A stretch of 64,000 bases of DNA from Maribellus luteus (lineage in GTDB: Bacteria > Bacteroidota > Bacteroidia > Bacteroidales > Prolixibacteraceae), in contig NZ_QWGR01000018.1 in assembly GCF_003576475.1 (NCBI RefSeq), positions 1-64,000 of the forward strand, read 5' to 3'. Position numbers and translations under genes: made by a program. Position 1 is the stretch's first letter; each line of letters opens with the position of its first letter. This document shows positions 24,455-34,992 of this stretch, piece by piece. Under the pieces are notes generated by a model. That model did no database searches, was not told the origin of the DNA, and saw only the letters and a program-made list of their open reading frames with translations.

Positions 24455-26719
24455 ATGACCTTCTTTAAACCGGCTTTCCTCTTCCAACTTGTCATTTTTA
24501 TGGGGATGGCCGGTTTAGTTTTGGCCGAAAGTGCAGATAATCCGGTAATTGAGAATCCAAGTACCGAAGTAATGTTGTATTGTGCCGAGCCGGTTGCAGT
24601 GGCACCTCTAATCACCATTGAAAACATCCAGGTAGATCAGGACAACGAGGGGATTAAGATTTCCATCTCAAATTACATAAAAGGGGAAGATGTGCTGGAG
24701 TTTGATAAAGTAGGATCTTTTAAATATAAATGGGATGGAAACACGGGGTCTCTGGAAATTACGGGTGTGGGAACCGATCAAGCGTATGAAGAGGCCGCAA
24801 AAAAAGTTTATTACCGGAATATATCCTCGAATCCGACTGGTGGAACTCGTTCTTTTTCCATTAGTTTACGCGATGCCGATTACCTGCCTTTTACGGCGGA
24901 TTCCGGTCACTTTTATCAGTACATTCCCAAGTTGGATGTTACCTGGAAACAAGCCCGCGATTTGGCTGCCAATGCCGATTATTATGGATTGAAGGGATAT
25001 TTGGCCACCATAACGTCGAGAGCTGAAAACGATTTTATCTGGACAAAAATTGATGGAGTGGGGTGGATTGGCGCCAGCGACGAAGCCACCGAAGAAAAGT
25101 GGATGTGGGTAACCGGCCCCGAAGCCGGTACGCACTTCTGGCAGGGGACCTACCCCAATGGTTACCGTGTAAACAACATGTTTTCGTTTTGGAATAACGG
25201 GGAACCCAATAATGTTGGCAACATTGGAATTGGGGAAGATTATGCACATATTAATGCGAATCCGGGTACGATACCAAAATCATGGAACGATCTGCCCAAT
25301 GCAGGGGGCGGTCCAAATTCCCAGTATTACAGGGCGCAGGGATATGTGGTGGAATACGGCGGTATGCCCGGCGATCCGAAATTAAAACTTTCTGCCACCA
25401 GTTATGTGGATGTGAAAGACAGCAAAGCGCCTGAACTCGACTACAACCAGATGGATACCTTTTTATGCGGCACACTGACGCAGAAATTTAAAATCGCGTT
25501 TACCAACGGTCAACCTGCTATAAGCCTGACACCGCTTGATTCACGTGTCTCAGTTGTTGATGGAAATACATATTCACCCACAATTACTGTCTCCGAATTC
25601 GGGACTTATCCTTTCCAACTGGATATGATTGCCCAGTCAGGCTGCGAATACATCGATACCATTCATCTGGGGGTGCATAACCAGCCGGAAGCAAAATTTA
25701 AACTGGATGAGACTACTTGCGAAGGCTACAACCTGCAATTGGAATTTGAAGGAATAACTGTAAACGAAGCCACTTTTACCTGGTATTACAACGGCGAAGA
25801 GTTTGCTTCGGAAACTGATCTGATGGAAGTGGAAATTCCGCTCGGTTTTAAAACAATGGACCGTAGCGTTGGACTAAAGGTAAACGAACAAGGGTGTGTT
25901 GATTCATCTGAGAAACCGGTTTCGGTTGTTCCTAAAAATTCGGTAATAGTGGATGATCCGGTAGGTTGTTCGCCTCATTCAACCCAGTTGGCTGCAACTG
26001 CTGTTGAGTCAGCTGCTTCTTATTCCTGGGACTTTGGTGATGGAAACAGCTCGCCGGAACAGAAACCCATTTATTCATTTGTTAATCCATCGGATACCGT
26101 TCGCACATTTGATGTGAGTCTAACTGTACTGTCGAACACAGGCTGCCGGAATTTCGAAGTGATGGACGATCTTGTTAGTGTTTACCCGGTTCCTGTAGCT
26201 GCATTCGACCCTGTTCCTGAAGTGGCGGTGATTACTTCGCCGGGAATCAGTTTTTACAATAACAGCCACGCGGCCACTTCGTCTTTGTGGGATTTTGGAG
26301 ACAATACTTCTGCTTCGGAAGAAGAAAATCCTGTACACAAATACAATGATATTGGGGATTTTCATGTGCGTTTGGAGGTGGCCAACGATTTTGGTTGCAG
26401 TGACACGCTGGTGCGCATTGTCGGTATTGATTTCGACCGCTTTTTCCCCCCCAATGCTTTTTCGCCCAATGCTGCAACGGAAGAAGATCGTGAGTTCAGG
26501 ATTTACGGAAAAGGGATAATTGAAGATGGTTACAAGCTGATGATCTATAACCGCTGGGGAGAAACGGTCTTTGAATCCAACAGTTCTTCCGTGGGCTGGG
26601 ATGGCAAGATGAGTAACGGGAATGATGCGCCGGCGGGTGTTTATACCTGGGTGTTTCAATACATCGATGTTAAATCAAAAAAGCACACGCAGCAAGGCAA
26701 TGTAACCTTGTTGTATTAA
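24455..26719 (+). CDS. Lectin/PKD surface protein with type B T9SS sorting domain
   Basis: The 754-residue protein has a signal peptide, a C-type lectin-like domain near residues 150-305 (WKQARDLAANADYYGLKGYL, WIGASDEATEEKWMWVTGP, FWNNGEPNN), then Ig-like stretches and two PKD domains near 515-590 (YSWDFGDGNSSPEQ) and 595-665 (SLWDFGDNTSASEEENP). The last 85 residues (FFPPNAFSPNAATEEDREF to the end) are the gliding-motility-associated C-terminal domain that directs type IX secretion. It should be delivered to the cell surface. Two PorP/SprF genes follow on the opposite strand, the usual partners of type B substrates. Confidence 0.88.
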   Translation: MTFFKPAFLFQLVIFMGMAGLVLAESADNPVIENPSTEVMLYCAEPVAVAPLITIENIQVDQDNEGIKISISNYIKGEDVLEFDKVGSFKYKWDGNTGSLEITGVGTDQAYEEAAKKVYYRNISSNPTGGTRSFSISLRDADYLPFTADSGHFYQYIPKLDVTWKQARDLAANADYYGLKGYLATITSRAENDFIWTKIDGVGWIGASDEATEEKWMWVTGPEAGTHFWQGTYPNGYRVNNMFSFWNNGEPNNVGNIGIGEDYAHINANPGTIPKSWNDLPNAGGGPNSQYYRAQGYVVEYGGMPGDPKLKLSATSYVDVKDSKAPELDYNQMDTFLCGTLTQKFKIAFTNGQPAISLTPLDSRVSVVDGNTYSPTITVSEFGTYPFQLDMIAQSGCEYIDTIHLGVHNQPEAKFKLDETTCEGYNLQLEFEGITVNEATFTWYYNGEEFASETDLMEVEIPLGFKTMDRSVGLKVNEQGCVDSSEKPVSVVPKNSVIVDDPVGCSPHSTQLAATAVESAASYSWDFGDGNSSPEQKPIYSFVNPSDTVRTFDVSLTVLSNTGCRNFEVMDDLVSVYPVPVAAFDPVPEVAVITSPGISFYNNSHAATSSLWDFGDNTSASEEENPVHKYNDIGDFHVRLEVANDFGCSDTLVRIVGIDFDRFFPPNAFSPNAATEEDREFRIYGKGIIEDGYKLMIYNRWGETVFESNSSSVGWDGKMSNGNDAPAGVYTWVFQYIDVKSKKHTQQGNVTLLY

Positions 26720-26818
26720 CCTTTTCTTTTCAAAAATATTAACATTCCACATTCTCTGTAACATTTTATTTCGCTCCTAATTTTCGTAACTTGTAGACTC
26801 CATTTGATGAATGAAAAA

Positions 26819-26983
26819 ATGAATAAAATGGAGAGGACCAGAAGAGACTTGGCTGACAAAAAGTATCAGGTATTTAAAGGGTATCGGGTGAAGGTTGTGA
26901 AAAAAAGTTGGGAGACGGTTGAACAGCAGTTTGTAGTGCCGTGGGAGATGAAACATGAGGAATGCAAAGCAACCACTCATTAA
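26819..26983 (+). CDS. Possible small protein (54 residues)
   Basis: An open frame starts at ATG 26819 and ends at TAA 26983. The product is basic and rich in lysine and arginine in its first half (ERTRRDLADKKYQVFKGYRVKVV) and has two tryptophans, which is not a random-looking composition. It ends 3 bases into the convergent PorP-type gene. There is no known family and no clear promoter. It may be a real small gene or a chance frame; confidence is modest. Confidence 0.35.
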   Translation: MNKMERTRRDLADKKYQVFKGYRVKVVKKSWETVEQQFVVPWEMKHEECKATTH

Positions 26984-27960
26984 ATCATCGGTACCAGCAA
27001 CTTGTTTTGTATAACTCTTTTTCTTTTAACATTCATAAAAAATGTCAGTGATATTTCGTGAGAACCGTAGCTGTAGTTCGATAGTTTAGAAAGCGTGTAA
27101 TCAAAGCTATAGCCGAACTGGAATTTCTCGCGGGCAAGTCCTATTAATGCAATTATGGCATCGGGGCGTTTGTCAAGATTGTTTCTGAACCAGCCGCCAA
27201 ATACAAATGCTTTTTCAATCATATAAATTCCCAGGTTTAACTGTTTAAAGCTTCCCTGCTGCTGGTAAAGTATGTTGGGCGAAAGCTTGTATTCGCGCGA
27301 CAAGAGTCCGTGATGGAAATTTTTTGAACGGGCACCTGCGTGTATGGTTATTTTCATAGGCAATCTGCCTTTTTGATCTCCTTCAATAATCGACTCGTTA
27401 GGCTGGTTAAGGTGGTGAACACTTGCTCCCCAGAATACTTCGCGGTATTGTCCCACTGTTCCAAAGGCAAAGTCGGGCAATATCTTTCGGTCGTTGGAAA
27501 TAGTCATGGGAGCACCTCCGGTAATCACTCCTGAAATCTGATCGATGTTGGAGGGGAACACCAGCTGGTTAAGGTCGAACTGTTTTACCATAAGTCCTCC
27601 CTGTAAGCCAAGAGTCATAAATGTCTCTTTTCCCAGTTGAACATGATGAGAATAGGCAACATTGGCTGAAGTCGTGTTTACGATGCTGTTGGGTTCGCGG
27701 TCGTAATAGAGTTGAAAACCGATTCCTGATTTCAGGTTTTGGGTTAGGCGGTCATACGAAACAGAATAGTTGCTGAATGCAGAGCCGTTTTGAGGCCACT
27801 GATTCCGGTAATTGGCAACCGCACGCGGGAGCTCCGAGGTGCCTGCAAAAGCTGGATTTAAATGAAGCGGATTGGCAAAAAACTGCGAATACCCCGGATC
27901 TTGAGCGAAGAGTACAACGGGGAAAAAGAGCACTATATACACGAGTCTACCAAGGTTCAT
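26980..27960 (-). CDS. PorP/SprF-family type IX secretion system protein
   Basis: The 326-residue protein has a signal peptide and the hallmarks of the PorP/SprF family: DPGYSQFFANPLHLNPAFAGTSELPR at the start of the mature chain, then a barrel of about 14 strands (NWGI-type, YSHHVQLGKETFMTLGLQGG). PorP/SprF proteins bind type B T9SS cargo at the outer membrane and attach it to the cell surface. It lies directly beside a type B cargo gene. A second family member is next, 46 bases upstream on the same strand. Confidence 0.9.
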   Translation of the reverse strand: MNLGRLVYIVLFFPVVLFAQDPGYSQFFANPLHLNPAFAGTSELPRAVANYRNQWPQNGSAFSNYSVSYDRLTQNLKSGIGFQLYYDREPNSIVNTTSANVAYSHHVQLGKETFMTLGLQGGLMVKQFDLNQLVFPSNIDQISGVITGGAPMTISNDRKILPDFAFGTVGQYREVFWGASVHHLNQPNESIIEGDQKGRLPMKITIHAGARSKNFHHGLLSREYKLSPNILYQQQGSFKQLNLGIYMIEKAFVFGGWFRNNLDKRPDAIIALIGLAREKFQFGYSFDYTLSKLSNYSYGSHEISLTFFMNVKRKRVIQNKLLVPMI

Positions 27961-28006
27961 CAGATCCCGGTTAAGTTGTTAGGCCGGCCAAAGTACAAAA
28001 TCATTT

Positions 28007-28981
28007 CTACTTTCTTTTAACTGCCCACGGATTAATTCGGGAGTAATCAACTTCTGGAATAGTAACGCGCAGGGCAAGTTCCACACAGAAGCCAATTTCA
28101 TCTGAAATTCCCGGAATTCCGGCTCCGGCACTCAAGTCAATCCGGGTATAATCACTGGCATAGCCAACGGTGCCTCCAAGGGTGTGAACGTTGTTGGTAA
28201 AATCGCTTTGAAGAAAAGCCCCCAGCGTATGACGGGTGTGTTGGGTAAATACTCTGAAACGACTCAGAAACAGGTCGGTGTTGTACGATACAATCAGTTC
28301 GGGAGTGAGAATAAACGGCTTAGATCGGAGTCCGTTTTTAAAGCCTCGGTTTTTTTTAGACAAGTAGAGAACCAGGCTGACCGGGTTATTTTTTGTGTCA
28401 AGCGAGTCGCTGGCCATGTCCATTTTCAGGGGAACACTCATGGTCATTCCGCAGGTGAGCGCTTCGGTATCCCATAAAAAGCCAACGCGCGGTTTGACTA
28501 TCACGTAGCGCATGAACTCTGGACCCGGGAGGTTGGACGGTGTTTCGGGATCAATCAACATCCGGTCGAGCGTGTGAACCCACGATTGTTTGGTCGCCAT
28601 TAAAATATAGCCGCCTGCCGAAAGACGGATGGTACCGTTTTTTGTCTTTTTCGGCAACCCTGCATAACTAAAACCAAATTCTGTGGTGCTGATGTTGCGG
28701 CTGCCAATCAGTCCCTGCTGGAAATAAAATGCGATTCCGCCTTTCAGCTTGTCGGAATACGTATCGTAAGTGGCATAAAATAGATTGAAGGCTATGGAGT
28801 CATTCAGCTGGTAAAAGTGGTTGCCGGTTCGCAGGGAAGTGGTGTTGTCAAACCCCGCAAATCCGGGGTTGGCGATTACCGGGTTCCAAAACGGATTTAA
28901 CTGGCTTTCGTTTTGCGCATGTGCCAGCAGGTTTGCACACGCAAACATACACAGGACCCCTATTTTTACCGCAACTTTCAA
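28007..28981 (-). CDS. PorP/SprF-family type IX secretion system protein (second copy)
   Basis: This 324-residue paralogue has a signal peptide (GVLCMFACANLLAHAQ), the opening block SQLNPFWNPVIANPGFAGFDN and the same barrel layout (RLSAGGYILMATKQSW, HTLGGTVGYASDY). It is more diverged than its neighbour. It is first in the two-gene set; the two may serve different cargo or form part of a surface complex with the lectin/PKD protein. Confidence 0.85.
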   Translation of the reverse strand: MKVAVKIGVLCMFACANLLAHAQNESQLNPFWNPVIANPGFAGFDNTTSLRTGNHFYQLNDSIAFNLFYATYDTYSDKLKGGIAFYFQQGLIGSRNISTTEFGFSYAGLPKKTKNGTIRLSAGGYILMATKQSWVHTLDRMLIDPETPSNLPGPEFMRYVIVKPRVGFLWDTEALTCGMTMSVPLKMDMASDSLDTKNNPVSLVLYLSKKNRGFKNGLRSKPFILTPELIVSYNTDLFLSRFRVFTQHTRHTLGAFLQSDFTNNVHTLGGTVGYASDYTRIDLSAGAGIPGISDEIGFCVELALRVTIPEVDYSRINPWAVKRK

Positions 28982-28995
28982 GTATTCACCTCTTT

Positions 28996-29502
28996 TTAGG
29001 AGGACATTCGTAATATCTCTTCCAGAAAATATTGTTTACGTTCATCAGCCGTTCGTAAGGCTCCCGCAATTTTTAAACGGATCGCTTTGAACTCCTCTTC
29101 CGGTGGAAAATGTTCCAGGTTTTCTATTACAGTAAAGGCCTCAAAAGCAATCTCCCAGGTTTCGGTGATTACGAGGTCGGCAAAAACTCCTATATAATTG
29201 CCAAAGTCGAGCCCGTTTTGCCAGCAGGTGGTGATAATCTCTTTTCTGATGTTTTTGTATTTCTCATTCTGAAGCACTTCTATAAAAACCGGAATGGTTT
29301 CCTTGTCTTTCACGGTTCCCAGCAGCTTCAAAATCGCCTCTTTTACTTCTGCTTCCGGAGCCGAAAGCAGAATTTCAAAAAGCATCGGAAGATATTCTTT
29401 GTTTCCCTTTTCTTGCAGTGATTCTACGGCTGCCAAAACCGTTTCTGCATTGGCTGAAAACAGTTTGTCTCTTGTTGCTGTATCTATCTTTTGCTGTTTC
29501 AT
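28996..29502 (-). CDS. HEAT-repeat protein
   Basis: The 168-residue soluble protein is all-helical with about four HEAT-like repeats (EYLPMLFEILLSAPEAEVKE, ETIPVFIEVLQNEKYKNIRK). Such proteins are scaffolds for protein contacts. It is 14 bases upstream of the PorP gene pair on the same strand and so may be co-transcribed with it. No more specific role is visible. Confidence 0.75.
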   Translation of the reverse strand: MKQQKIDTATRDKLFSANAETVLAAVESLQEKGNKEYLPMLFEILLSAPEAEVKEAILKLLGTVKDKETIPVFIEVLQNEKYKNIRKEIITTCWQNGLDFGNYIGVFADLVITETWEIAFEAFTVIENLEHFPPEEEFKAIRLKIAGALRTADERKQYFLEEILRMSS

Positions 29503-29608
29503 TTATCTGATTTTCTTCTGTTGAACGGCTGTAAAAATACGTTAATAAATGAGCCAAAACAAAGCTCGTTCTTAAATGTTTCCATTATTCGGTACCTTTG
29601 GGGCATTC

Positions 29609-30973
29609 ATGAAAAATATTGAAGAGTTAAAGGAGGCTAATGTTGGCCGGTTAATGCTGAAGTACTTTATTCCGGCCTTTGTGGGTGTGTTTGTCAATGC
29701 ACTGTACAATATTGTTGACCGGATTTTTATTGGGCAGGGAGTTGGGGCAGAGGCGCTTTCGGGTGTTTCGGTTATTTTCCCGATTATGCTGGTGATGATG
29801 GGATTTGGAATGCTGATCGGGATCGGAACCGGTGTTTATGTTTCCATTAACATGGGGAAAAAACAAATGGACCGCGCCGAGCAGACGCTGGGAACGGGCT
29901 TCGTGCTGATGGTAATCGTATCGCTTTTGATTACGGTTGTAACCTACATTTTTAAAGTTCCCATCCTAAAATCTTTTGGATCAACGGAAGAAACCTTCCA
30001 GTATGCCAATGATTACCTGGACATTGTTCTGGCCGGAACCCTTTTTATGATCGTGGGCTTTTCGCTGAATAACGTAATCCGTTCGGAAGGGAATGCCCGG
30101 ATTGCCATGATTTCGATGTTGTTGAGTTCCGTCACCAACCTGATTCTGGACCCGATTTTTATTTTTTGGCTCGATATGGGAGTAAAAGGAGCTGCTTACG
30201 CAACCGTTATTTCCATGTTTGTGCTAATGGTCTGGGTGCTTTTCCATTTCTTGTGGAGCAAGCGGGCGGTTCTTCGCTTAAGATTGAAGAATATAAGAAT
30301 CGACTGGTATATTCTGCTGGAAATTGTGGCAATTGGAATGGCACCCTTTTCGATGCAAATAAGCAGCAGTTTTGTACAGGGATTACTCAATAAACAACTG
30401 ATCGGCTTTGGCGGTGATTTGGCTGTTGGTGCGATGGGAATCATCAATTCGGTGGTTTCTCTGGTGGTAATGGCTATTGTGGCGCTGAATATGGCTTCGC
30501 AGCCCATTATCGGGTTTAGTTACGGGGCTAAATCGGTGGAACGGATCAGACATGCCTTGCGTATTTCGTTGGTGGCAGCTACGCTAATTTCAGTTGGTGC
30601 ATTTGTGTTTATCGAATTTTTCCCCGGAATCATCATTAAGGTGTTTAACAGCGACAGTCAGCAGCTGTACGAAATTGCATCGCGCGGACTGCGGATTTTT
30701 GTGCTGGCTTTCCCCTTTGTTGGTTTCCAGGTGGTGGCTTCCAACTTTTTTCAGGCGATCGGAAAAGCCGGCTTGTCGATGTTTGCAACGCTGTTTAGGC
30801 AAGTGATTGCGCTGATTCCTTTGTTGCTTGTTTTGCCCGGTATTTTTCAGATTGATGGCATTTGGATGAGCTTCCCCATTTCCGATTTTTTGTCGGCAAT
30901 AGTGGTTGCTTTTATGTTGACCCGCGAATGGAAACGTTTACCTTTAATTGTTGGTGAAAGTAATGCGAAGTAA
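29609..30973 (+). CDS. MATE-family efflux transporter
   Basis: The 454-residue protein has 12 membrane segments in two similar halves typical of MATE (NorM/DinF-like) cation/drug antiporters: MLKYFIPAFVGVFVNALYNIVDRIFIGQGVG at the start of the first half and the matching MAPFSMQISSSFVQGLLNKQL at the start of the second. I placed the start at ATG 29609; ATG 29576 in frame would add 11 residues. A -7-like TACCTTTG at 29593-29600 would leave a very short leader, so the promoter assignment is open. Substrate unknown. Confidence 0.88.
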   Translation: MKNIEELKEANVGRLMLKYFIPAFVGVFVNALYNIVDRIFIGQGVGAEALSGVSVIFPIMLVMMGFGMLIGIGTGVYVSINMGKKQMDRAEQTLGTGFVLMVIVSLLITVVTYIFKVPILKSFGSTEETFQYANDYLDIVLAGTLFMIVGFSLNNVIRSEGNARIAMISMLLSSVTNLILDPIFIFWLDMGVKGAAYATVISMFVLMVWVLFHFLWSKRAVLRLRLKNIRIDWYILLEIVAIGMAPFSMQISSSFVQGLLNKQLIGFGGDLAVGAMGIINSVVSLVVMAIVALNMASQPIIGFSYGAKSVERIRHALRISLVAATLISVGAFVFIEFFPGIIIKVFNSDSQQLYEIASRGLRIFVLAFPFVGFQVVASNFFQAIGKAGLSMFATLFRQVIALIPLLLVLPGIFQIDGIWMSFPISDFLSAIVVAFMLTREWKRLPLIVGESNAK

Positions 30974-31391
30974 AGTTATAAAAGTAATTGCCCTGCTTAA
31001 TTGGGTTTTGCTGATGGTGTATTTTTATCGGATTAACCCTGACATACTTACGTATGAATTGATCGGGCAAATTCATTTCCCATTTGGGACACTAATCTCG
31101 TGGAGTATGCTTGTGGCTTATGCGTATCTCACCCGCAGCTTTGTGGCAGGAGAACCCTCTGGAAATATCCGTCGGACTGCAAGGAAAATACTGAGTGCCA
31201 ATTTAATTCTTGCAATTGCCTGGGGGATTATTTCCTTTTTGCTTTCAGGTAATTGGTCCTTTTCTTTTCAAAATGCGCCGCTAAACTTTACTTTGTGGAC
31301 AGCTATTACCGGCACAATTCTGATTTTCCCCCTTTTTGTTTTGCTTGTGGCAGGAATTTACTCTTTAGCGGGTAGTATTCTACGACGTTAA
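30963..31391 (+). CDS. Four-helix membrane protein of unknown function
   Basis: The 142-residue protein begins at ATG 30963, overlapping the MATE stop by 11 bases, so the two are coupled. Four membrane segments (about residues 7-24, 37-55, 76-93 and 110-133) make up most of it. It has no conserved polar motif that I recognise. It overlaps the 3' end of uvrA by 12 bases on the opposite strand. Confidence 0.7.
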   Translation: MRSKVIKVIALLNWVLLMVYFYRINPDILTYELIGQIHFPFGTLISWSMLVAYAYLTRSFVAGEPSGNIRRTARKILSANLILAIAWGIISFLLSGNWSFSFQNAPLNFTLWTAITGTILIFPLFVLLVAGIYSLAGSILRR

Positions 31392-34184
31392 TTTTTCTTT
31401 CAAAGCCTGTCCGGTATATGAATCTTCCATCCCGATCAAATCTTCAGGCAGTCCTTCAAATACGAGTTTCCCTCCTTTGTCTCCACCTTCCGGTCCCAAA
31501 TCGATGATCCAGTCGGCGCATTTAATCACCTCCATGTTGTGTTCGATAACAATAATCGAATGTCCGCGCGCGATCAAGGCATTAAAAGAATCAAGCAGTT
31601 TCCGGATGTCGTGGAAGTGCAGACCGGTAGTGGGCTCGTCAAAAACAAAAAGGGTAGGAGCATCTTTTTCGCGCGCCAGGAACGAGGCCAGTTTCACGCG
31701 TTGGCTTTCTCCCCCGGAAAGAGTACTCGACGACTGCCCGAGTTTTATGTAGCCCAATCCAACATCCTGCAAAGGTTGCAGGCGTTTCACAATTTTCTTT
31801 TCGGTTGAGCTTTTTCCTTTTGCAAACAGTTCGATCGCCTGATTAACGGTGAGATTCAGAATGTCGTCAATGTTGTGATCATGATAACGAACATCCAAAA
31901 CATCTTCTTTGAAACGTTTTCCGCCGCAGCTTTCACAAACCAGGAAAACATCGGCCAAAAACTGCATTTCCACTTTAATGGTTCCTTCTCCCTGGCATTC
32001 GTCGCAACGGCCGCCATCCACGTTAAACGAAAAATGAGAGGCTTTTAATCCCTGTATTTTTGCGGCCTGTTGTTCCGAAAACAGCTTTCGGATCTCGTCG
32101 TAGGCTTTCAGGTAAGTAACCGGGTTGGAGCGGGATGATTTTCCGATCGGGTTTTGATCGATAAATTCGATGGCATCCAGCATTTTGTAATCGCCCAGAA
32201 CCGCATCGTGATGGCCGGTTCGTTCGCCATAGCCACCGAGTATTTTGGTAAGGGCAGGTGTCAGAATTTTGGTGACCAGTGACGATTTTCCCGAACCGCT
32301 AACTCCGGTTACTACCGTCATTGTATTCAGCGGAAATCTTACCCGGATGTTTTTCAGGTTATTTTCACGTGCACCTACCACTTCAATAAAGTTGGTCCAT
32401 TTACGACGGCGCTCAGGAACCGGGATCTTTTCAACGCCGGTCAGGTATTTGGTGGTCAGACTTTCCGGTTTTTTTGCCAGCTCCTCGTGGTTCCCCTGGA
32501 AAACCACTTCGCCACCGTGTTGGCCGGCCAGCGGGCCAATATCGATCACTTCATCAGCTGCCCGGATGATCTCTTCGTCGTGTTCCACCACAAAAACGGT
32601 ATTCCCGATCATTTGCAAACGTCGCAATACTTTTATCAGTTTCTCGGTATCTCTGGAATGAAGACCGATGCTGGGTTCATCTAAAATATAAAGTGAGCCT
32701 ACTAGGCTGCTTCCCAGCGATGTGGCCAGGTTAATACGTTGCGATTCTCCTCCCGAAAGAGTGGAAGACAGACGGTTGAGGGTAAGGTAGCCCAGGCCAA
32801 CGTCGCAAAGAAATACCAGCCGGTTGTTGATTTCGATGAGGATTCTTTTGGCAATTTCAACATCGTGAGGTGTTAGCTCTAATTGAAGGAAAAACTCCCG
32901 CAATTCGGTAACAGGCATCAAAACCAGCTCCTGAAGCGATTTTCCGGCGATTTTTACATAACCGGCTTCGCGTTTCAAGCGGCTGCCTTTGCATTCGGGG
33001 CAAACTGTCTTTCCGCGGTAGCGCGACAACATTACGCGGTATTGTATTTTGTAGCTGTTTTCTTCCAGAAATTTAAAGAAGGCATTTAATCCCTGGAAAT
33101 ACTGGTTGCCGGTCCAGATCAGGAATTTTTGCTCTTCGGTGAGCTCGTAAAAGGGTTTGTGGATCGGGAATCCGAATTTTTCGGCCGAGTAGATCAGTTC
33201 GTTTTTCCATTCGCTCATTTTTTCCCCTTTCCAGCAGGCAACGGCGTCTTGGTAAATCGAAAGCGACTTGTTGGGAATAACCAGGTCTTCATCGATCCCG
33301 ATTACTTTCCCGTAGCCTTCGCAGGTGGGGCAGGCACCAACCGGGTTGTTAAAGCTGAACATGTGAACGCTTGGCTCTTCGAACTCCATACCGTCGGCTT
33401 CAAAACGATTGGAAAATTGTGCGCTTTCCACTTCGCCGGATAAAAAGGCTTTTACGGTGCATTCGCCACGTCCTTCAAAAAAAGCGGTTTGAACCGAGTC
33501 GGCCATCCGGCTTTGGGTATCTTCGTCGCGCTGTACCGACAGCCGATCGATAACCAGGTTGCAGCTTCCTTTGCAGAAATCATTGTTTTTGGCCAAAATC
33601 AGCTCGTCGATCTTTATTATTTCATCGTTGGTCTCGAGGCGCGAAAATCCCTGTTGCATCAAAAGTTCGGCTTCCTCCAAAATGCTTCTTCCGTTTTTGG
33701 GAATCAGCGGCGATGCAATAATGATGCGGGTGCCTTCTTCAAACGAATTGATAAAGTCCACTACATCGGTTACGCTGTGCCTGCTTACTGTTTGTCCGGA
33801 TACAGGGGAGTAGGTTTTTCCAATGCGCGCAAACAAAAGTTTCAGGTAGTCGTAAATCTCGGTGGAGGTACCGACTGTGGATCGCGGATTTCTTGTATTT
33901 ACCTTTTGTTCAATTGCAATGGCCGGCGGAATCCCGTTGATGAAGTCAACTTCAGGTTTGTTAATCCTTCCGAGGAACTGACGCGCATAGGAAGAAAGAC
34001 TCTCCACATACCGGCGCTGTCCTTCAGCAAAAAGCGTGTCAAAAGCCAGCGACGACTTGCCTGATCCGGATACTCCTGTGACAACAATGAACTTATTCCG
34101 GGGAATCTTTAAACTGATGTTCTTTAGGTTGTGGACCCTGGCATTTTGAATTTCTATGTATTTTGAGCTTTTACTATTGGACAT
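31380..34184 (-). CDS. uvrA: Excinuclease ABC subunit A
   Basis: The 934-residue protein is full length UvrA, damage sensor of nucleotide excision repair. Two ABC ATPase modules are visible: Walker [20 protein letters not shown] near residue 37 and [15 protein letters not shown] near 640, with signature blocks [16 protein letters not shown] and [16 protein letters not shown]. Zinc-binding cysteines are [16 protein letters not shown] and CDECQGEG. It is divergent from the ECF sigma gene at 34346. The 3' end overlaps the convergent membrane gene by 12 bases. Confidence 0.97.
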   Translation of the reverse strand: MSNSKSSKYIEIQNARVHNLKNISLKIPRNKFIVVTGVSGSGKSSLAFDTLFAEGQRRYVESLSSYARQFLGRINKPEVDFINGIPPAIAIEQKVNTRNPRSTVGTSTEIYDYLKLLFARIGKTYSPVSGQTVSRHSVTDVVDFINSFEEGTRIIIASPLIPKNGRSILEEAELLMQQGFSRLETNDEIIKIDELILAKNNDFCKGSCNLVIDRLSVQRDEDTQSRMADSVQTAFFEGRGECTVKAFLSGEVESAQFSNRFEADGMEFEEPSVHMFSFNNPVGACPTCEGYGKVIGIDEDLVIPNKSLSIYQDAVACWKGEKMSEWKNELIYSAEKFGFPIHKPFYELTEEQKFLIWTGNQYFQGLNAFFKFLEENSYKIQYRVMLSRYRGKTVCPECKGSRLKREAGYVKIAGKSLQELVLMPVTELREFFLQLELTPHDVEIAKRILIEINNRLVFLCDVGLGYLTLNRLSSTLSGGESQRINLATSLGSSLVGSLYILDEPSIGLHSRDTEKLIKVLRRLQMIGNTVFVVEHDEEIIRAADEVIDIGPLAGQHGGEVVFQGNHEELAKKPESLTTKYLTGVEKIPVPERRRKWTNFIEVVGARENNLKNIRVRFPLNTMTVVTGVSGSGKSSLVTKILTPALTKILGGYGERTGHHDAVLGDYKMLDAIEFIDQNPIGKSSRSNPVTYLKAYDEIRKLFSEQQAAKIQGLKASHFSFNVDGGRCDECQGEGTIKVEMQFLADVFLVCESCGGKRFKEDVLDVRYHDHNIDDILNLTVNQAIELFAKGKSSTEKKIVKRLQPLQDVGLGYIKLGQSSSTLSGGESQRVKLASFLAREKDAPTLFVFDEPTTGLHFHDIRKLLDSFNALIARGHSIIVIEHNMEVIKCADWIIDLGPEGGDKGGKLVFEGLPEDLIGMEDSYTGQALKEKLTS

Positions 34185-34345
34185 AATTTTGATGATAAAT
34201 GCAATAATCCGTTAAAAAAACTTGTATTTTTCGTTGAAATGTTCCATTTTTGGATCACACAAAATTACAATAATAGTTGTACCACACTTAAAAATTGACG
34301 CCTATAGAAAAATTTTACTTTTTGTTTACACTTAAATAGAAGGTA

Positions 34346-34939
34346 ATGCTCAAACTTAACTCACTGAACGACAATGAGCTCGTTCGAAGGTTTGTGGACG
34401 GCGATCAAGAATCTCTGGAAACATTAATTTTAAGACACAAGAACAGGGTGTTCTCGTATATTCTGTTGGTTGTTAAAAATCAGGAACTGGCTGAAGATAT
34501 TTTTCAGGAAACGTTCATAAAAGTGATACGTTCGCTGAAAAAGGGAAAATACATCGAGAACGGAAAATTTATTTCCTGGGTGTTGCGCATCTCGCACAAC
34601 CTGATCATCGATCATTTCAGAAAGGTAAAGCTAAAAGGAACCGTCTCAAACGACAGTTCGGAGGTGGATATTTTTAACTCTCAGAAATATTCGGAACAGA
34701 CCATTGAGGACGAAATGGTAAATACCCAAATATTAAGCGAGGTTAAGGATTTGATCCGCGAATTGCCTGAAGATCAGCAGCAAGTGATTTATATGCGGCA
34801 TTATATGGGGCTGAGCTTTAAGGAGATAGCGGAACAAACAGATGTAAGTATCAATACGGCTTTGGGACGGATGCGCTATGCGCTGATTAATCTTCGGAAA
34901 CTGATAGATAAGAAGAAATTGTCGTTAACAATGATTTAA
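34346..34939 (+). CDS. ECF-type RNA polymerase sigma factor
   Basis: The 197-residue protein has sigma-70 region 2 (near residues 10-95: ELVRRFVDGDQESLETLILRHKNRVF, AEDIFQETFIKV) and region 4 (near 130-185: LPEDQQQVIYMRHYMGLSFKEIA, VSINTALGRMRYAL). There is no extra domain. The gene that follows at 34993 encodes a small protein, in the place where anti-sigma factors often sit, though it lacks a membrane segment. The regulon is unknown. Confidence 0.9.
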   Translation: MLKLNSLNDNELVRRFVDGDQESLETLILRHKNRVFSYILLVVKNQELAEDIFQETFIKVIRSLKKGKYIENGKFISWVLRISHNLIIDHFRKVKLKGTVSNDSSEVDIFNSQKYSEQTIEDEMVNTQILSEVKDLIRELPEDQQQVIYMRHYMGLSFKEIAEQTDVSINTALGRMRYALINLRKLIDKKKLSLTMI

Positions 34940-34992
34940 CTTCCGTTAACACAATAATAACAAACAGGGGGCGTTTTGTAGGTAAATAAAAA

